Shown here in pieces: positions 33,462 through 45,752 of a stretch of DNA of 64,000 bases. The stretch lies in assembly GCA_021292105.1 (NCBI GenBank), contig CM037862.1, forward strand, positions 3,976,501 to 4,040,500, given 5' to 3'. A model generated the notes under the pieces. The model saw only the letters and a program-made list of their open reading frames with translations, was not told the DNA's origin and did not search any database. The translations under genes and the position numbers were made by a program. The stretch's first letter is position 1; every line of letters begins with the position of its first letter. Origin of the DNA: Anadara kagoshimensis. Taxonomy: Eukaryota > Mollusca > Bivalvia > Arcoida > Arcidae.

Positions 33462-34651
33462 CTAGAGATGAACTTATTAAAAACCACACCCGGCCTTTGG
33501 CAATGCACCTGTTTTCACCAGACACTAATAATGCTATTTTAGTGCTGGATGGGACTTACATTTATATTCAGAAAAGTGGACAGTATGCTTTTCAGAGACG
33601 ATCTTATAGCATGCACAAGCATCGCCCATTAGTAAAGCCAATGATGGTTGTCAGTACATCAGGCTATATATTAAGTGTTTTAGGTCCTTATTATGCTGAC
33701 TGTAAAAATAGTGATGCTTCCATTACAAAACATATCTTTTTACATAATTCTGAGTCATTAAATGATTGGTTGGAGCCTGAAGATATTTTAATTGTTGATA
33801 GAGGATTTCGAGACAGTTTAGAATTTTTGGGTGATTTAGGTATTAAGACCGAAATGCCATATTTTTTACCGAAAAAACAGAAACAATTCACATCTTTGGA
33901 AGCAAATACTTCTCGATTAGTGACAAAAATTAGGTGGGTTGTGGAATCGGCTAACGGAAGGGTTAAACAATGGAAATCTCTTGATAATGTTGTTCCAAAT
34001 TCCAAAATTCCATATCTGAGAGACAATTTAAAAATTGTGTGTTCAATTTGTAACAAGTTTCGAAGTGATCTAGTTGTTTCCTCTTCTTGTGTTGATGAAG
34101 CCCTTGGTATTAAAATGCTAGAACTTTCAAAACTACCAAACCAACTTCAGTTAAAAATAGAAAAAGAACACTTGGATAAAAAACATAGCAAGTGGATTAA
34201 TTTAACTGACTTTTCATATGATGATTTTCCCAAACTTTCAGAAAAAGATATTAGAGATTTAACATTAGGTGTGTACCAAATCAAGCAAGCAAAACATTAT
34301 TCTATTGAACATTTTTCTGATGATGGTTATTATGAAGTTTTTATTTCAACTGACATTGAGGGATTGATTAAAGTTAAGATTCAATCTAGGCATACAAGTT
34401 CTAAGCAATATAATGTTTTTATAGAATTTGACAACAATAATGTTAAAAGTTGGTACTGTCAATGCAAGTCAGGTGCACGAACAGTAGGTATGTGTGCACA
34501 TATTGCAGCTGTAGTTTGGTACTTAGCATACGCTAGACATACCAATGTGCCTCAACAGAAGCAATATGGACAGTTTTTGGATGATGCAGCAGATCTTCCA
34601 ATTACAGATTCAGATGATAGCGACTGTTCTAACGATACTGATACAGAGTAA
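33443..34651 (+). pseudogene. SWIM-type DNA transposase, catalytic and C-terminal segment
   Basis: The frame is open from 33443 but lacks a proper start, so it continues the preceding segment. Candidate catalytic residues are Asp in ILVLDGTYIYI (residue 36 of this frame), Asp in ILIVDRGF (119) and Glu in RWVVESANGRVK (168), the DDE_Tnp_4/IS5 pattern. The C-terminus carries a SWIM zinc finger: C339-x-C341 and C351-x-H353 in WYCQC and MCAHIAAV. The acidic tail (DSDDSDCSNDTDTE) ends at a TAA. The gene would need the frame break near 33440 to be absent to be active. Confidence 0.8.
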
Positions 34652-35265
34652 AGTTAAGGTTAATATTATCAATATTATTATGTTACAAAGGTAGTGACAT
34701 TGTTTTTTGATTGGCATTGTTGGCATTGGTATTCTGTTTACACTGAATGAGTTATCCCCCTTTCCCCACTTGGCATTAGATGACTAGTTTTCTCATTAGA
34801 TGATGCAAATTTTGTTTCAAATAATTGATTTACATTGTCAATTTCACATTTCTAACTCAGATTCCAATAAAGATTTGTCATATTTACTGAACGACTAAAA
34901 TATAATGTTGTCATGGAACATTTTATAACTTTCATTTAAATTGAAGCAAAAATTCCCTTAAAATCAATAGTTTGTGGAAAATATTTCTTAATGTTTATAC
35001 ACCTACTTTTATTTTAACTAAAAAATAATGTAACAAATCATAAATCTCCGCAAAAATGAATGCAAATGCGTAAATACACAGGAAACAACAGAAAATAGTT
35101 GATTGACCCCTATGACCTTTGACCCCCAATTCAAGGTCATTATAAAGGTCAGACAGGTAAATGACCTCTATTTTCAAATATGTCATATATTCATGTATTA
35201 ATATACCAAAAATTGTATTTCTGCTACAAGGGCCATTTTGACCCCCTTATCATACGTAGTCCTTT

Positions 35266-35801
35266 AGACAATAGTATATTTCTGACAATAATACACAATT
35301 ATTGCCAACTGAGTTTGTGATATCCTCGGGGCACCATGTCTCAAAATTCCTTGTACTGATAAGTATTAAATCACAATCATCTCTAAGGTTACTGATACTG
35401 ATATAAACCTATTGTTGCACAATGATGACATCTTTTAGGTAGAGTGAGCTTAAGGTATTTTCGTAAGTTTTTTTTACTGTTCCTATATACCAAGTAACAT
35501 CTATATTAATATTGTATCCTTCAGCTATCGTATTCATTATGTATATATGTTGGGCTATAAGCTCGTGTTTGCTTTATGCCAATAAATAATATTAATATTA
35601 ACATCAAATATCACGTTACAAAAATACATTTTCTTGAACTATACAATAATTGGAATTTTACAGGTGTGGTTATTTGACGTTGAAGTTATTAAATTTGTTT
35701 AATAAAATTTTTATAAAACTGACAAAGGTTCGTTGTGTAGTGATTAATTCAAACCCAACACTCGTGTAAGATCACCCACAAATCATAACAATAATAGTTC
35801 T
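35266..35801. other. Non-coding flank; 3' side of the GPCR gene
   Basis: AT-rich; no gene or repeat recognised. It probably holds the 3' UTR of the minus-strand GPCR, although no clear AATAAA was found on that strand. Confidence 0.4.
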
Positions 35802-36989
35802 TTAGTATTTCATTGTTATTGGTATACGGTTTTCGGCATACACTTCATCAACGTTTTCCTCGTTTTTCGTAACTTGCAATTCTTCTTTTTGTGATGGTTC
35901 TAAAGCCCGAGCAGCTACGGTGGTAGGTGCATTTTCTTTCCGAGTTCTCGTTTCTTCTGTTTGTTCTGCTGTTTCATTAAGGCCTTGTACATTGGTTATA
36001 TTGTTATTTTTTGGTTTTGATGCCATCATGTAAGAACCAGTTAACTCATAATCTATGTACCGCGCCTTTTGCATCATATTGCTACTCCAAAAACAGAATG
36101 ATTTCATCAGGTACATCCTGCATTCTTTGAAACGCCACGCGTAAAGGATTGGGTTAACTAGGCTGTTTAGTTTTTCTATATAAATCAAGGCAGCAAACAT
36201 TTTCAGGTTTTCTTGTACATATCTATTACGCAACACATAATACAGGAGAAATATGTTTTTTGGAAAATACATGAAAAATACGGCAGCAACAATAACAGAG
36301 ATTTTCATTGCGGGTCTCATATTGGGTCCCGGTTTATTACCTAAGGCTGTAATCTTTCGGTTCTGTTGTTTTACATGCCAAAATAGGTAAATATATACTA
36401 AAACGATAGTCAGAAAACAAGCATTACGAAAAACCAAGCTTATCATAGGATGGCCTTCATTGTCGACGCATATACACGGAGACGTTCTCTTAAAGCCGTT
36501 TATATACGTCAGAACGGTCACGATAGTAGCAAGTAGCCACGTAAGTATACACGATATGTAGATCCGTCTCTTAGAAACTAGTTCTTGGTATAGCATTGCA
36601 AATTTAAGGCTAAGAAACCTGTCCAATGCAAAAACTGTCATAAAGAATATGCTTGCTATAACTAGCATAATGTCTAGATGACAACGAATGACGCACCACT
36701 CATATTTCACATTTAAGCCGTACATAGCCAATACCGCATCGACGACGCTGAAAAACCCAGTAGAGAAGTCTGTCAAAGCAAGGTTTATTGCTATAACTTT
36801 TATTTGGTAGATCATCCGTTTACATTGTATCAGCATTGCGATAGATATAACGTTCCACACCGCCATAGTTGACCCTACTATGACCGCTGAGGTTGCCACT
36901 AGACGCATTGCGTTTAATTTATTCTCCGTCGTCGAGCACGTTACGTTGCTGTTTACATCATTTGTGTCACCAGTGAAATTACACTCCAT
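35802..36989 (-). CDS. Orphan rhodopsin-family GPCR, intronless
   Basis: A complete 395-residue seven-transmembrane receptor in one exon. The ATG at 36989 (MECNFTGD) is the first in a frame that an upstream TAA closes, so the start is firm. The N-terminus has N-glycosylation sites (NFT, NVT). Landmarks, numbered from this ATG: TM2 NLALTD (Asp74), TM3 FALDRFLSL (DRF in place of DRY), TM6 FMYFPKN (Pro kept, the usual CWxP Trp absent), TM7 NSLVNPILY (NPxxY), helix 8 RFKECRMY. Cys residues before TM3 and in loop 2 (SPCICVD) could form the class A disulphide. The cytoplasmic tail of about 100 residues is charged and Thr/Glu-rich. The ligand is unknown; G-protein coupling at the plasma membrane is the family role. 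Confidence 0.9.
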   Translation of the reverse strand: MECNFTGDTNDVNSNVTCSTTENKLNAMRLVATSAVIVGSTMAVWNVISIAMLIQCKRMIYQIKVIAINLALTDFSTGFFSVVDAVLAMYGLNVKYEWCVIRCHLDIMLVIASIFFMTVFALDRFLSLKFAMLYQELVSKRRIYISCILTWLLATIVTVLTYINGFKRTSPCICVDNEGHPMISLVFRNACFLTIVLVYIYLFWHVKQQNRKITALGNKPGPNMRPAMKISVIVAAVFFMYFPKNIFLLYYVLRNRYVQENLKMFAALIYIEKLNSLVNPILYAWRFKECRMYLMKSFCFWSSNMMQKARYIDYELTGSYMMASKPKNNNITNVQGLNETAEQTEETRTRKENAPTTVAARALEPSQKEELQVTKNEENVDEVYAENRIPITMKY

Positions 36990-37249
36990 AGCTAGAGTTA
37001 TTATTCGGTACAAAAATTACTTAAAATGCAAGTCTATTAAAACATTATGCTCCACATATTCCCGAAGACGTCGTTTGCCTAAACTATATGCTGCTAGTGT
37101 GTTACCTGAAACTATGTCCACTATTTCGCCGACCAATTGTAGAGAATCACTTCATATAAAACCCTTTTGTCACTGCTTGAAAAGTTGTCCTGTAAAAAAA
37201 AATAAATTCAAATAAATAAATACAAGCATATTCAGTCAATTAGGGTCCC
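36990..37249. other. Upstream region of the GPCR
   Basis: No repeat or second gene recognised. A promoter and 5' UTR for the minus-strand receptor would lie here, but no TATA-type signal can be assigned with confidence. Confidence 0.3.
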
Positions 37250-38405
37250 TCGACAGCATGTTCTTTTTTGTGATTTGTACTTATGTTTAAAGGGCAATGG
37301 CTCTCAGGAAAATGAGCAAACCACTCAGATCAATACTAGTAAAATGCACAGACAATTTTGTTGCTTTTCATCAAGTTTCGCGAAATAGTGTCTAGACATA
37401 ACAGTTTGAAGTCATTTTTCAATATTTTTCAAAATGTTACGCAAAAATGCATACCTATATTCCAAGTAAATTTCACGAAATGAATGAATCATAAGTTTAA
37501 GACTATAGAAAAGCCAAATATCACATAAGATTTTGGCTCCAACCATGTGTTATACAAAATTTTACCATTTTAGATTTTTCGATTAAAGGACTATAACTCC
37601 CAGAAAATGAGCAAACTCGGGTTCATGATATACCATCTATTATCAGTGACGATGACTTGCATCAAGTTTCGAGAAAAAGGGCTTCATTTTTTTTTTTTTT
37701 TGGAGAATTACTCCGGACAAGAATTTTGTCCGGACATGACATTATTAAGACATTTTTTCAATTTGTCCAAATGTAACGCAAAAGGCGACACCCATTTTTC
37801 GTGCAAATTTCACGAAACAAGTACATTATTAGTTTAAGAATATAAACATCACATCAAATTCTGGCTCCAGTCAGACAATAGGGAAACATCTAACTGTTTT
37901 AGGCTTTTCAGTCAAAGGGCCATAACTTTCAGGAAAATAAACAGACCAAAATCGTGTTAATGGTATATGTATCTCCTACCAATGTTGATGCTTTGCACCA
38001 AGTTTTGTTAAATAGTCCTTCATAGTTTTGAAGAATTACTACAGACGAGAATTTTGTCAGGACATTACATTATAAATGCATTTTTTTTCAATTTTGTTGA
38101 AAAGTAATGCAAAAACGCGTAAACCATTTTTCGAGCAAACGCGTAATCAATAAACATCAAATCAGATTTTGGCTCCAGTCAGGACTTTTAGAACTTTTAA
38201 CTGTTTTAGATGTTTTAATGAGCCGTAACTCCCAGGAAAAGGAGCAAACCAACTAGGGTTAACGATATACGCATCTCCTATTAATGTTGATGCTTTGTGT
38301 CAAGTTTTGTAAAATAGTGCTTAACAGTTTTGGAGAATTAGCGCATACAATAATTTCAAACGGATAGAAACTCGAATTTAATATCCCCTCTTTCTTGTTA
38401 AAGCG
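37250..38405. repeat. Tandem repeat of about 310 bp, nearly four units
   Basis: Each unit has AACTCCCAGGAAAATGAGCAAAC, CATCAAGTTTCG, GCAAAAACGCGTAA, TTTCACGAAA and ATCACATCAGATTTTGGCTCC in order (starts near 37280, 37595, 37920 and 38225). A single related unit lies at 58320-58470. No coding. Confidence 0.8.
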
Positions 38406-39189
38406 GGGATAAAAAACAAACCCACCAATCCATGTCCAAACTTTTTTTAATTTCATTTATTTTTGTTAGCTCTCGTTAACTTATACAACGTATATATACA
38501 TACATATATTAATATATCTAAAATACATATTATAATACAATAATTTTGTTGCAAGTATATCAGACTGTAAACAATATCAAAAGTTTAGCCGCAAAGTAAA
38601 ATTCTAATTAGATTGAACAGAATTGTAGGTTTTCATATTCAATATACTGATTATTGCCATACATTATATGTTTCATAATAATTACTTTTTTTAAAAGTAG
38701 TTTGAAACCTCTAAATTCACGCAATTAAAACATTTGTCCAGTTTTAATGTATAGATAAAGAATTTTGATATTAATATACAATAGTTAAATTGTAAAGACA
38801 TTTTTTTCGATACAAACCAAAAATTACGTCATGACATGTAAGAGAGACATTTGTTCGGTTTCTTTTGTTTCACTAATTTTTAAAAGTTTTCAAAAATACT
38901 TCTAAATCTTTACAGAAAAAAATGTGTTCAATCTCTTTTGATATTATAAGTAAACCATAAAACGTCTTTGTCTATTGTTGGATATATCAGTTTATCATCA
39001 AGTGATCTTAATTCTATCCAGTAGTGAAGTAAATCATAAGAGAATGCTCAGCTTCTCAATACAAAATCTGGATTGGAAAAGATGAATAAGAGAAATATTT
39101 TTAAAATATGAATTAAATAATTGTTTCCAATTTGATGTTTGAGGACTTAAGTAACGTTTTATCCAAGATAATTTCAACGCCTTTACCTG
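38406..39189. other. Non-coding AT-rich stretch
   Basis: No coding recognised. It may hold the 3' region of the LINE relic that follows on the minus strand. Confidence 0.35.
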
Positions 39190-40115
39190 ATATTAAAAAT
39201 CGGGATATTTTAAACCTCCATTCTCTATTGATTTAATCATTGTATTTTTCTCAATCTTATGAATAGAAGATTTCCATATAAAAGTATCTATTACTACTTG
39301 TACATCTTTAATGAAGTTTGTTTGAACAGATATTAAACCACTTTCAAATTGATATACTAATTTCGATAGTGCTAACGATTTCACAATTTAGATTTTCGCA
39401 ATTAAAGTTAAATCACGTATTTCCCACAAATTAAGGGTTGTTTTTAAGTCTTTTGATTTTGAATTTAAATTTTTATTGTTTCTATTTCGTCATTAAAAAC
39501 CATATTCCCAGAGTATAAAAAAGTTCAAAAGCTGATGGTTCATCATCTATAAAGCAAGTTGTGTCATCGGCAAGTAAACTACATGTGATTTTGTATTCCG
39601 TGTCATCAATTTTAACTCCTTTAATAGTTTTGTTTGTTAGTATCAAGATTGCAAGTAGTTATATACATATGATAAAACGATACGGCGATAAGGGACAACC
39701 TTGACACACTCATCTTGAAATTTTAAATGACTCTGAAGCATATTCATTATTCAAAATTCTGCTTTGAACATTGCTATATAAGGTTTTAAACCCACCACTT
39801 AAAATTTTTCCCTTACCCGTATGCAGATAAAGCTTGCTAGAAATAAAGACCATTCTAACGTATCAAAACTTTTTTTTTCAAAATACAATAAGAGTATAAG
39901 ACTAGGTATATTTTTCAAATTTGTCAGGAAAATTAAATCAGAAATGGTATGGATGTTTTCATCTATATATCGATCTTTAATATATCTAGTTTGATCTGAA
40001 TTTATAATATCTGGTAATATATTTCTTAAGCGTTTAGCGAGTTTAGAAACCATTTTGTAATCAAAATTCAGTAGGCAGATAGGTCTCCAATTTTTCAATT
40101 TGTTTTATCTTAGTC
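39190..40115 (-). pseudogene. Dead LINE reverse transcriptase (L1/Tx1-like)
   Basis: Read on the minus strand: NWRPICLLNFDYKMVSKLAKRL and SDQTRYIKDRYI (about 40098-39960), the RT opening; a QGCPLSPY-like piece near 39690; an active-site-like LLADDTTCF near 39570; and thumb/connection parts FIKDVQVVIDTFIWK and IENGGLKYPDF (39310-39193). The pieces lie in different frames with stops. No endonuclease or tail was seen, so the copy is truncated and inactive. Confidence 0.8.
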
Positions 40116-40156
40116 TTTTTTAGGAATCAAAGTCTATGTCCAAACTCAATAATTAT

Positions 40157-40239
40157 ACATTATTATGTTTTCCTGAGGGACCTGTGCTACTATAGTATTG
40201 TCTAGACAACACTGGTCCTGAAGGAAAACATAATAATGT
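40157..40239. repeat. Small palindromic element
   Basis: Arms of 26 bp (40157-40182 and 40214-40239; ACATTATTATGTTTTCCT..GGACC) pair with three mismatches around a 31-bp loop. It looks like a remnant of a foldback/MITE element. Confidence 0.7.
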
Positions 40240-41094
40240 ATTTAGTACATCACATGACACTTTAACATTGTTTGACCTTTAAATTTACAGACAGACATTT
40301 TGACATAAGGCATTTTCAATTGTAGTGTACATCTTGGTCTGAAATTAATTTGTCTGGGTCCTCGTGGCCGAATCTCGAGTCATGTTTGTTTACAATATTG
40401 CGTTCTCGTTCCCAAGGTGTCGCGTTCAAAACGTATAGTACCCGTCTGGAAAAACAATAGTACTTTGATGTCAACGGTACTATACTCGTTGCAACAATAC
40501 AAAAAAGAGTACATGTACATATCCAACCAATTTCTTACATTTTTTCATGTGATGTACTACTGTTTGCGCACGTTTTTTTTATTTCGTTGGTGGGTTATGG
40601 TACGCTCTTGGTTGTTCTAGCCTCTGTCTAACATGCTTTACATAACACTTGTTGAGTAGAATGAAGTCCATTTAAACCCCATCAAAATTTTTTACTTGTT
40701 GGGGGATGTGCTCCTACTGAATTTTAATTCTTGAAATTTCTGCCGAAAACGACAGATCGATAGCTTCGAGTATTTCCTTATCTCGCTTTTGTTGGCAGCA
40801 TGAAACATTTATTTTACCGATCCAAGCTTTATTACTTTTAATTAAAACCCATCGATATGGATACAAATAGTTTTCTTATGTCTCTTTTGCACCGTAAAGG
40901 CATTACGAATCTGCATTGACCAATAAGATCGAGTGTTGCATTTGAATGGCAAAACTCGCAGTTCTGTTTTAGGAAAGCACATGGCAAATATTTCTAAACA
41001 CAACGAGTACAGAGATATGACAATTTGAAAAATAAAACTTTCGTACAAAATACGTCAAAAGACAGATTCGGTTGCTTAGTGTTAGAGCGAGAGG
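40240..41094. other. Non-coding stretch
   Basis: No gene or known repeat found. Confidence 0.35.
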
Positions 41095-41215
41095 GTTCTA
41101 GACTTACCCAGTGAAAGTTCACGCGTTTAACCTAACTTGTCAGTTTCAAAGTTTTTACTTTACTCCTGGATTGTGATTCAGACATGGATTAGTATGTTTG
41201 TTTTTGATTTCAAGC
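41095..41215 (+). repeat. Retroelement 3' tail fragment
   Basis: GAAAGTTCACGCGTTTAACCTAACTTGTCAG and the blocks up to TTAGTATGTTTGTTTTTGAT match the 47.8-kb copy; only the tail is kept. Confidence 0.75.
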
Positions 41216-41715
41216 TGCTCACTAGGATAGATGGCATTAACATAGTCTCTATTTTAGGATTGTTGAGAGGTAGAACGTTATCTATAATCTGTATGTTGAG
41301 TTGAAATATTTGACGACAATCTTCTCTCCAGATTTAACAAGGTTCTACATAAATTCTGCTTCATACGAACAAAGAAACAAATCAGCAAGCAATGGTGCCG
41401 TTTGTGCAAACTAAATCAAAGAGGCAATGGGGCCATTGATCACTTTTTTTGCCAAAAGACACCATTGTTAAGGCCTTAGTAGACCATATTTAACATAACA
41501 GTGTTACACGAAGCTCTCATCTAAAAAATCCAAGATTTAACACTGATGTAGTTGAGTTACAATGTAAGAAGATTGCGAAAAATTCTGTAAAAACAATTCT
41601 TTTTATAGGTAAAAAACTCAAATTACTTCACGAATTCATGCTATATTTACTCGTGCTGTCCTTTTTCAGTCAATAATATGTATTTGTCATTGTCTTATTA
41701 CCACATACTCTTATT

Positions 41716-41722
<7 letters not shown>

Positions 41723-41782
<60 letters not shown>

Positions 41783-41783
41783 T
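41723..41783. repeat. (AT)n microsatellite
   Basis: A run of alternating A and T with one AATA interruption in the middle. Confidence 0.9.
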
Positions 41784-41884
41784 CTACAAATTTTATAAAT
41801 GTCTAATGTCATAAAGATTATAGTAATATCTTCAAAACTAATGAAACTTGCTGTTAATACACGCTTATAATATTGACGGGTGTA

Positions 41885-42125
41885 TTAATAGTTCAAGTTC
41901 AAGTTCAAAATTTTATTTAAGTGTCATATATAAAACTACAATATAAATCTAAAAACTACTACATAATTCCTATATATAAAGCTTTTACATCCAGCCTAAA
42001 AGACTTATAAGACACATTAAACATCATTTATACTATTAAAACATATCAATTAAAAAAACGTTTTACAATATGTTTAAAAAACATCCTCTATTACTCATAT
42101 GAAAGATACATTTTGCTAAAAAAAG
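41885..42125. repeat. Dispersed repeat with CATCCAGCCTAAAAGACTTA
   Basis: TTTACATCCAGCCTAAAAGACTTATAAGACAC here and a near-identical block at 54960-54995, both in AT-rich surroundings with ATATAAA-type strings. It is probably the end of a mobile element. No coding. Confidence 0.6.
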
Positions 42126-42494
42126 GTTGAATATTTATATCAGTCATTAAACAATAAATTTATCTTCCTCACTTAATCCATTAAAATCCGTATAAAAAGT
42201 ATTCATTTTACTATACAACTCGTATCTAAAACCATGATAAAAGTTACAACTTATAACAATTAATAATGTTGACCTGTCCGCTTGAACATCTGGATCAGTC
42301 GTAAACTTTTCAAAAAAAAAAAAGAAGAAAAAATCACAAAAAATACAGGAAATATTTTTTAATTTATTTATCAGTATCACCAAAAGTCTATTAAGCCCAG
42401 TATTTAATGAACAACACGTATCACACGAGACACTTGTGTATTTGCTGACTTCTTTGATTTTAGAAAGTACTTGTAGCAAATTGAATAGAACCAG

Positions 42495-42650
42495 ACCATA
42501 GTTTCACAATCATTTCTTAACCAAGATTATGCTTGATTTAAATTAAGCAAATTTAATGGCACTACCAAGATAAAGTTTCGACAAAATTAAATTATTGCTG
42601 AAATGAGCTTTGATTGGTCTTCAAAATGGCACCTAAAGGGACTAGAAACT
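42495..42650. repeat. Dispersed repeat with CAGTTTCACAATCATTTCT-type start
   Basis: The start AGTTTCACAATCATTTCTTA, a middle TAAGATT/TTAAGC region and the end TCTTCAAAATGGCACCT recur in looser form at 56783-56945 and 58915-59035. The family is not recognised. Confidence 0.55.
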
Positions 42651-43847
42651 TGTCCTCTAAAAGGTAAATCCCATTGTGTCCAAATGCATTGCTAAAAATT
42701 ATATACACAATATTTATAACGAATTCAACTCAACTAAGGTAAAAAAAAACAATCCATAAAATAATGCTCAAAACCAGAAGTTTTAATTTTTTAAACAAGT
42801 GCCAAACTAAGGAAAATTTTTGTTAAGAAGTAATTGTGAATCTGGGACCTCGTAATAATACCTAACTAATTTAGAAAACGAAAGAAAATTTCTCGTTTGC
42901 TTCTTGCACTCTAAGTAAAAAAAATTAAACTCCGTATGCCCCTGGAAAAAATATATTAAATAAAACAAAATAAAATAATAATAATAGAAAACAAACAAAC
43001 AAAAACAAATAAAACACAATGAAAATATGACGGAAATCAAAGCGGACATTTTTTCTAAAAGGCAGGATAAAAGGAGTACCTTAATTAAGAAAACTCTACT
43101 AGTAGATTGATAATTAGAAACAAAACTACAGGGAATATATGACATGAACAGAGTAGAGAAGACACTTACCTGTCGGTGTGGTCAGGTATATATGATACAA
43201 AATGAATAACACGCTCATCTGGTGATCTCCGGTTTTTATGTAGTATTAATTACTGATTCTTGACGCAGTGGGGGTTTGTATCCAATATCGAATAATGATG
43301 CGCGATATACAAATAAATTATGAAAATATTAATAAATAATCTACAGTGACAGTGCTAAAAAGCTATACTGAAAATATGCTAATAACTACGCAAAACGCTA
43401 TTGTACTGTTTTAGAATGAGTGAAAAACAAGTTAAGCAGGTTCAACCCACATCCGCTGTACACTGTTGTCATGTGCTGATTTTAAATATATTTTAAATGC
43501 ATTATTTTGATAAAAAAATAAAAATAAAAATCAGCACACGACTTTGTTATAATACAGGGGCTGGAGGTGTTCATGAATTATTTGAAATGTAGCTTCATTG
43601 AACATCAACGGCAGGGTCGGTAAGTGATTTACTAGTATATAACCGTTAGTGTCGAAATCACCGGTATTGAGAAGGCACCCAGAAACACCATTTTTTTTTG
43701 TTTCAAAAACGTGTACAAATCAATTATTTGAGATTTAGCAGCAGAGCAGCAATTTGATACATATTGCAAACGCAATTAATGCTTGTCCAAGGCTTGATCA
43801 TGTGTTAGTTCTTCAGAAATTGGGACATATGGAAGGAAAATGCGAGG
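42651..43847. other. Non-coding stretch
   Basis: No gene seen. Short open frames here are made of poly-A/T and low-complexity sequence (for example 42310-42340 and 42960-43015). Confidence 0.4.
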
Positions 43848-43850
43848 AAT

Positions 43851-43883
<33 letters not shown>

Positions 43884-43941
43884 GTCATCGTCGTCGTCGT
43901 CGTAATCGTCATCATCATCATCATCGTCGTCGTCACCCGAT
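43848..43941. repeat. (CAT/CGT)n trinucleotide repeat
   Basis: ATCATCATC changes to GTCGTCGTC and back, giving a His/Arg-rich open frame that is better explained as a microsatellite. Confidence 0.9.
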
Positions 43942-44621
43942 CATGATGATTTCAATGTGACCAGTGATATTTTTCATTTGCTAAATTGTTTCAAATTCTT
44001 GTTCTTGTGGTCTTACAGAACAGTTTGTCTTTTCTAAACTTTGCTACCATTAAATTTGGAACTGTTCCATTACTGCATTTTTGTGCTGTTCTTGTTAGTT
44101 GCTTTACTAGCTGGTTCAGGTTAAACAGCCCGGTTTTTAACATGAAAGACCTGGGAATGTGTTGGTAAAATATAGAAATCGAACTAGAAGAAACGAGTAG
44201 TATTTGCTCTTGCAAGATGCGGATTAGAGAAATCTTGTTTTGCATCCATGTCAAGAGTATTTATTTTATACCGATACAGTGTAAGTTCTGTGATAGTGGG
44301 GAAACCGGAGTACCAGGATAACATGCCTGGTTGGGATTCAGACTAGTAACGATGACATACATTGTGATAAGTAACTGTAACTAAGTCACAACCACCGAGA
44401 ACGCTGTCCTCACAAAAACGTAACGAAAAAACTATTTCTATTTTGAATATAACCTGTTTTACCAATCAGAGGGAGAGCGTACATCACACACAACATGAAT
44501 TTTGGTACAAAATCAATTGACTCGGAGTATTCCATTTTTGCTCGAATTAAGTAGTCATTCCAATATTAGTAGCGCACCGAACCTTTACTGGTATAAGTGA
44601 CACTCAATCACTATAATTACA

Positions 44622-45075
44622 TTGTCACTGTGGTACAGCGTACACGGGATATTACAGCATAAAATGAGCCAAACAGCCCATGTAAACAACACCAGCGTTA
44701 GTCGAAAGCCGATTTTTGACTTATCTGTTCATTTTAACATCGGATGGTGTATTGGGTCATCAATCGGACACATAAATGATTCTACTGAAATAGCTAACTG
44801 CATGTGATACAGTGTTTAAACACTGAAACAAATTGATGAAGCGCAAGTGCTCACCTGTGATTTTGACGTCGCTGGGAGTTTCTTTCCAATATTCAAATTT
44901 TCACTTGATAATTAAAAATTCTGAAGCGTACAATTCCTCAAGGATGTTCAGAACTACATGTCCACCAAATATAAGCTTAATGTATTGCGATATAAAGGAG
45001 CAGGAGACGTTGGGGGATAACACGCGGTGTACTGGGAATTGCAAAAAGGTGTACTGGGAATTGGCATTACAGGAG
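44622..45075 (+). repeat. Long inverted repeat, left arm
   Basis: Matches the reverse complement of 48465-48922 over about 450 bp (CACTGTGGTACAGCGTACAC to GGTGTACTGGGAATTG) with scattered differences. The inner edge has several GTGTACTGGGAATTG copies (three here, two in the other arm). Arms and core would span 4.3 kb if this is one element. Confidence 0.85.
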
Positions 45076-45752
45076 CAAATAGGTGTACTGGGAATTGAGA
45101 GTCAAATATCTTGCCAGCTGTGCGATATCATGTTTTAATGCATTTATATAGAAATTTATACGGCTTTTTCATTGAGAAGCAAAACAATTAATTATCTAGT
45201 GAAAAACTTCAACATCTGTTATTATTAATCATGCATTACAGACGATATGAAGATGAAACACATAGCCATATCATAAACAAATTTTTTCCTTATATATGTA
45301 GACTGAGGGAGATGTATAAGTGTTAACTAATCCATTACAAAGGCCCGTGTGTAATGTCAAAATATAATTCGTTCTTAAATAGTTTAAGTTTGACAGTAAC
45401 ATAGCAAATGCAACTAGTGAAGTGAAAGCAAAGAAAAACTTTGTAGTTTGGCACTGAGCAGAAAAATGAAGATTGCAATTTGAGAAAACTTTTAAAATAT
45501 TTAACTTAATGTCAATAGATCGAATTGATCAGCTACAATTAATGCAAGATGGCTTATTTACATCACAGGTCAAAATGAGACAGTCGTCGGAAGGGCGTGT
45601 CTGGTGTAAAACAGTTCCACAAATGTGGCGAGATTAAAATCAAGTCTTGAAACGGATAAAGAAATAAATAGTTTTAACAATATAACACATTTTTCTGTTT
45701 TAAAATGTTAACTATAGTTCATTGTAATGTGCTTTGTTTGAGTTTCTATTTA

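Larger units (their letters stand above)
31264..35265 (+). mobile_element. DNA transposon with long inverted ends (IS5/PHIS-like DDE, SWIM finger)
   Basis: The ends AAAGGACTACGTATGATAAG (31264) and its exact complement (ending 35265) extend as a perfect 36-bp match and then, more weakly, for about 165 bp; GGGTCAAAGGTCA is mirrored near 31404 and 35120. One transposase reading frame, broken once, lies between. A target duplication was not evident. DDE and SWIM features point to the PIF/Harbinger-ISL2EU-IS5-like group, but the family is not fixed. Confidence 0.85.

Noticed and set aside
36990..37016. Start of the GPCR eight codons upstream of the ATG
   Set aside because: The upstream codon is TTG, close behind an in-frame TAA; the ATG at 36989 is the normal eukaryotic start.
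42147..43145. Two minus-strand frames of about 110 codons
   Set aside because: They cross A/T homopolymers and give low-complexity Phe/Tyr runs; no motif or splice support.
43754..43960. Poly-histidine/arginine small protein
   Set aside because: Produced by a CAT/CGT trinucleotide repeat with no neighbouring exon or splice signal.
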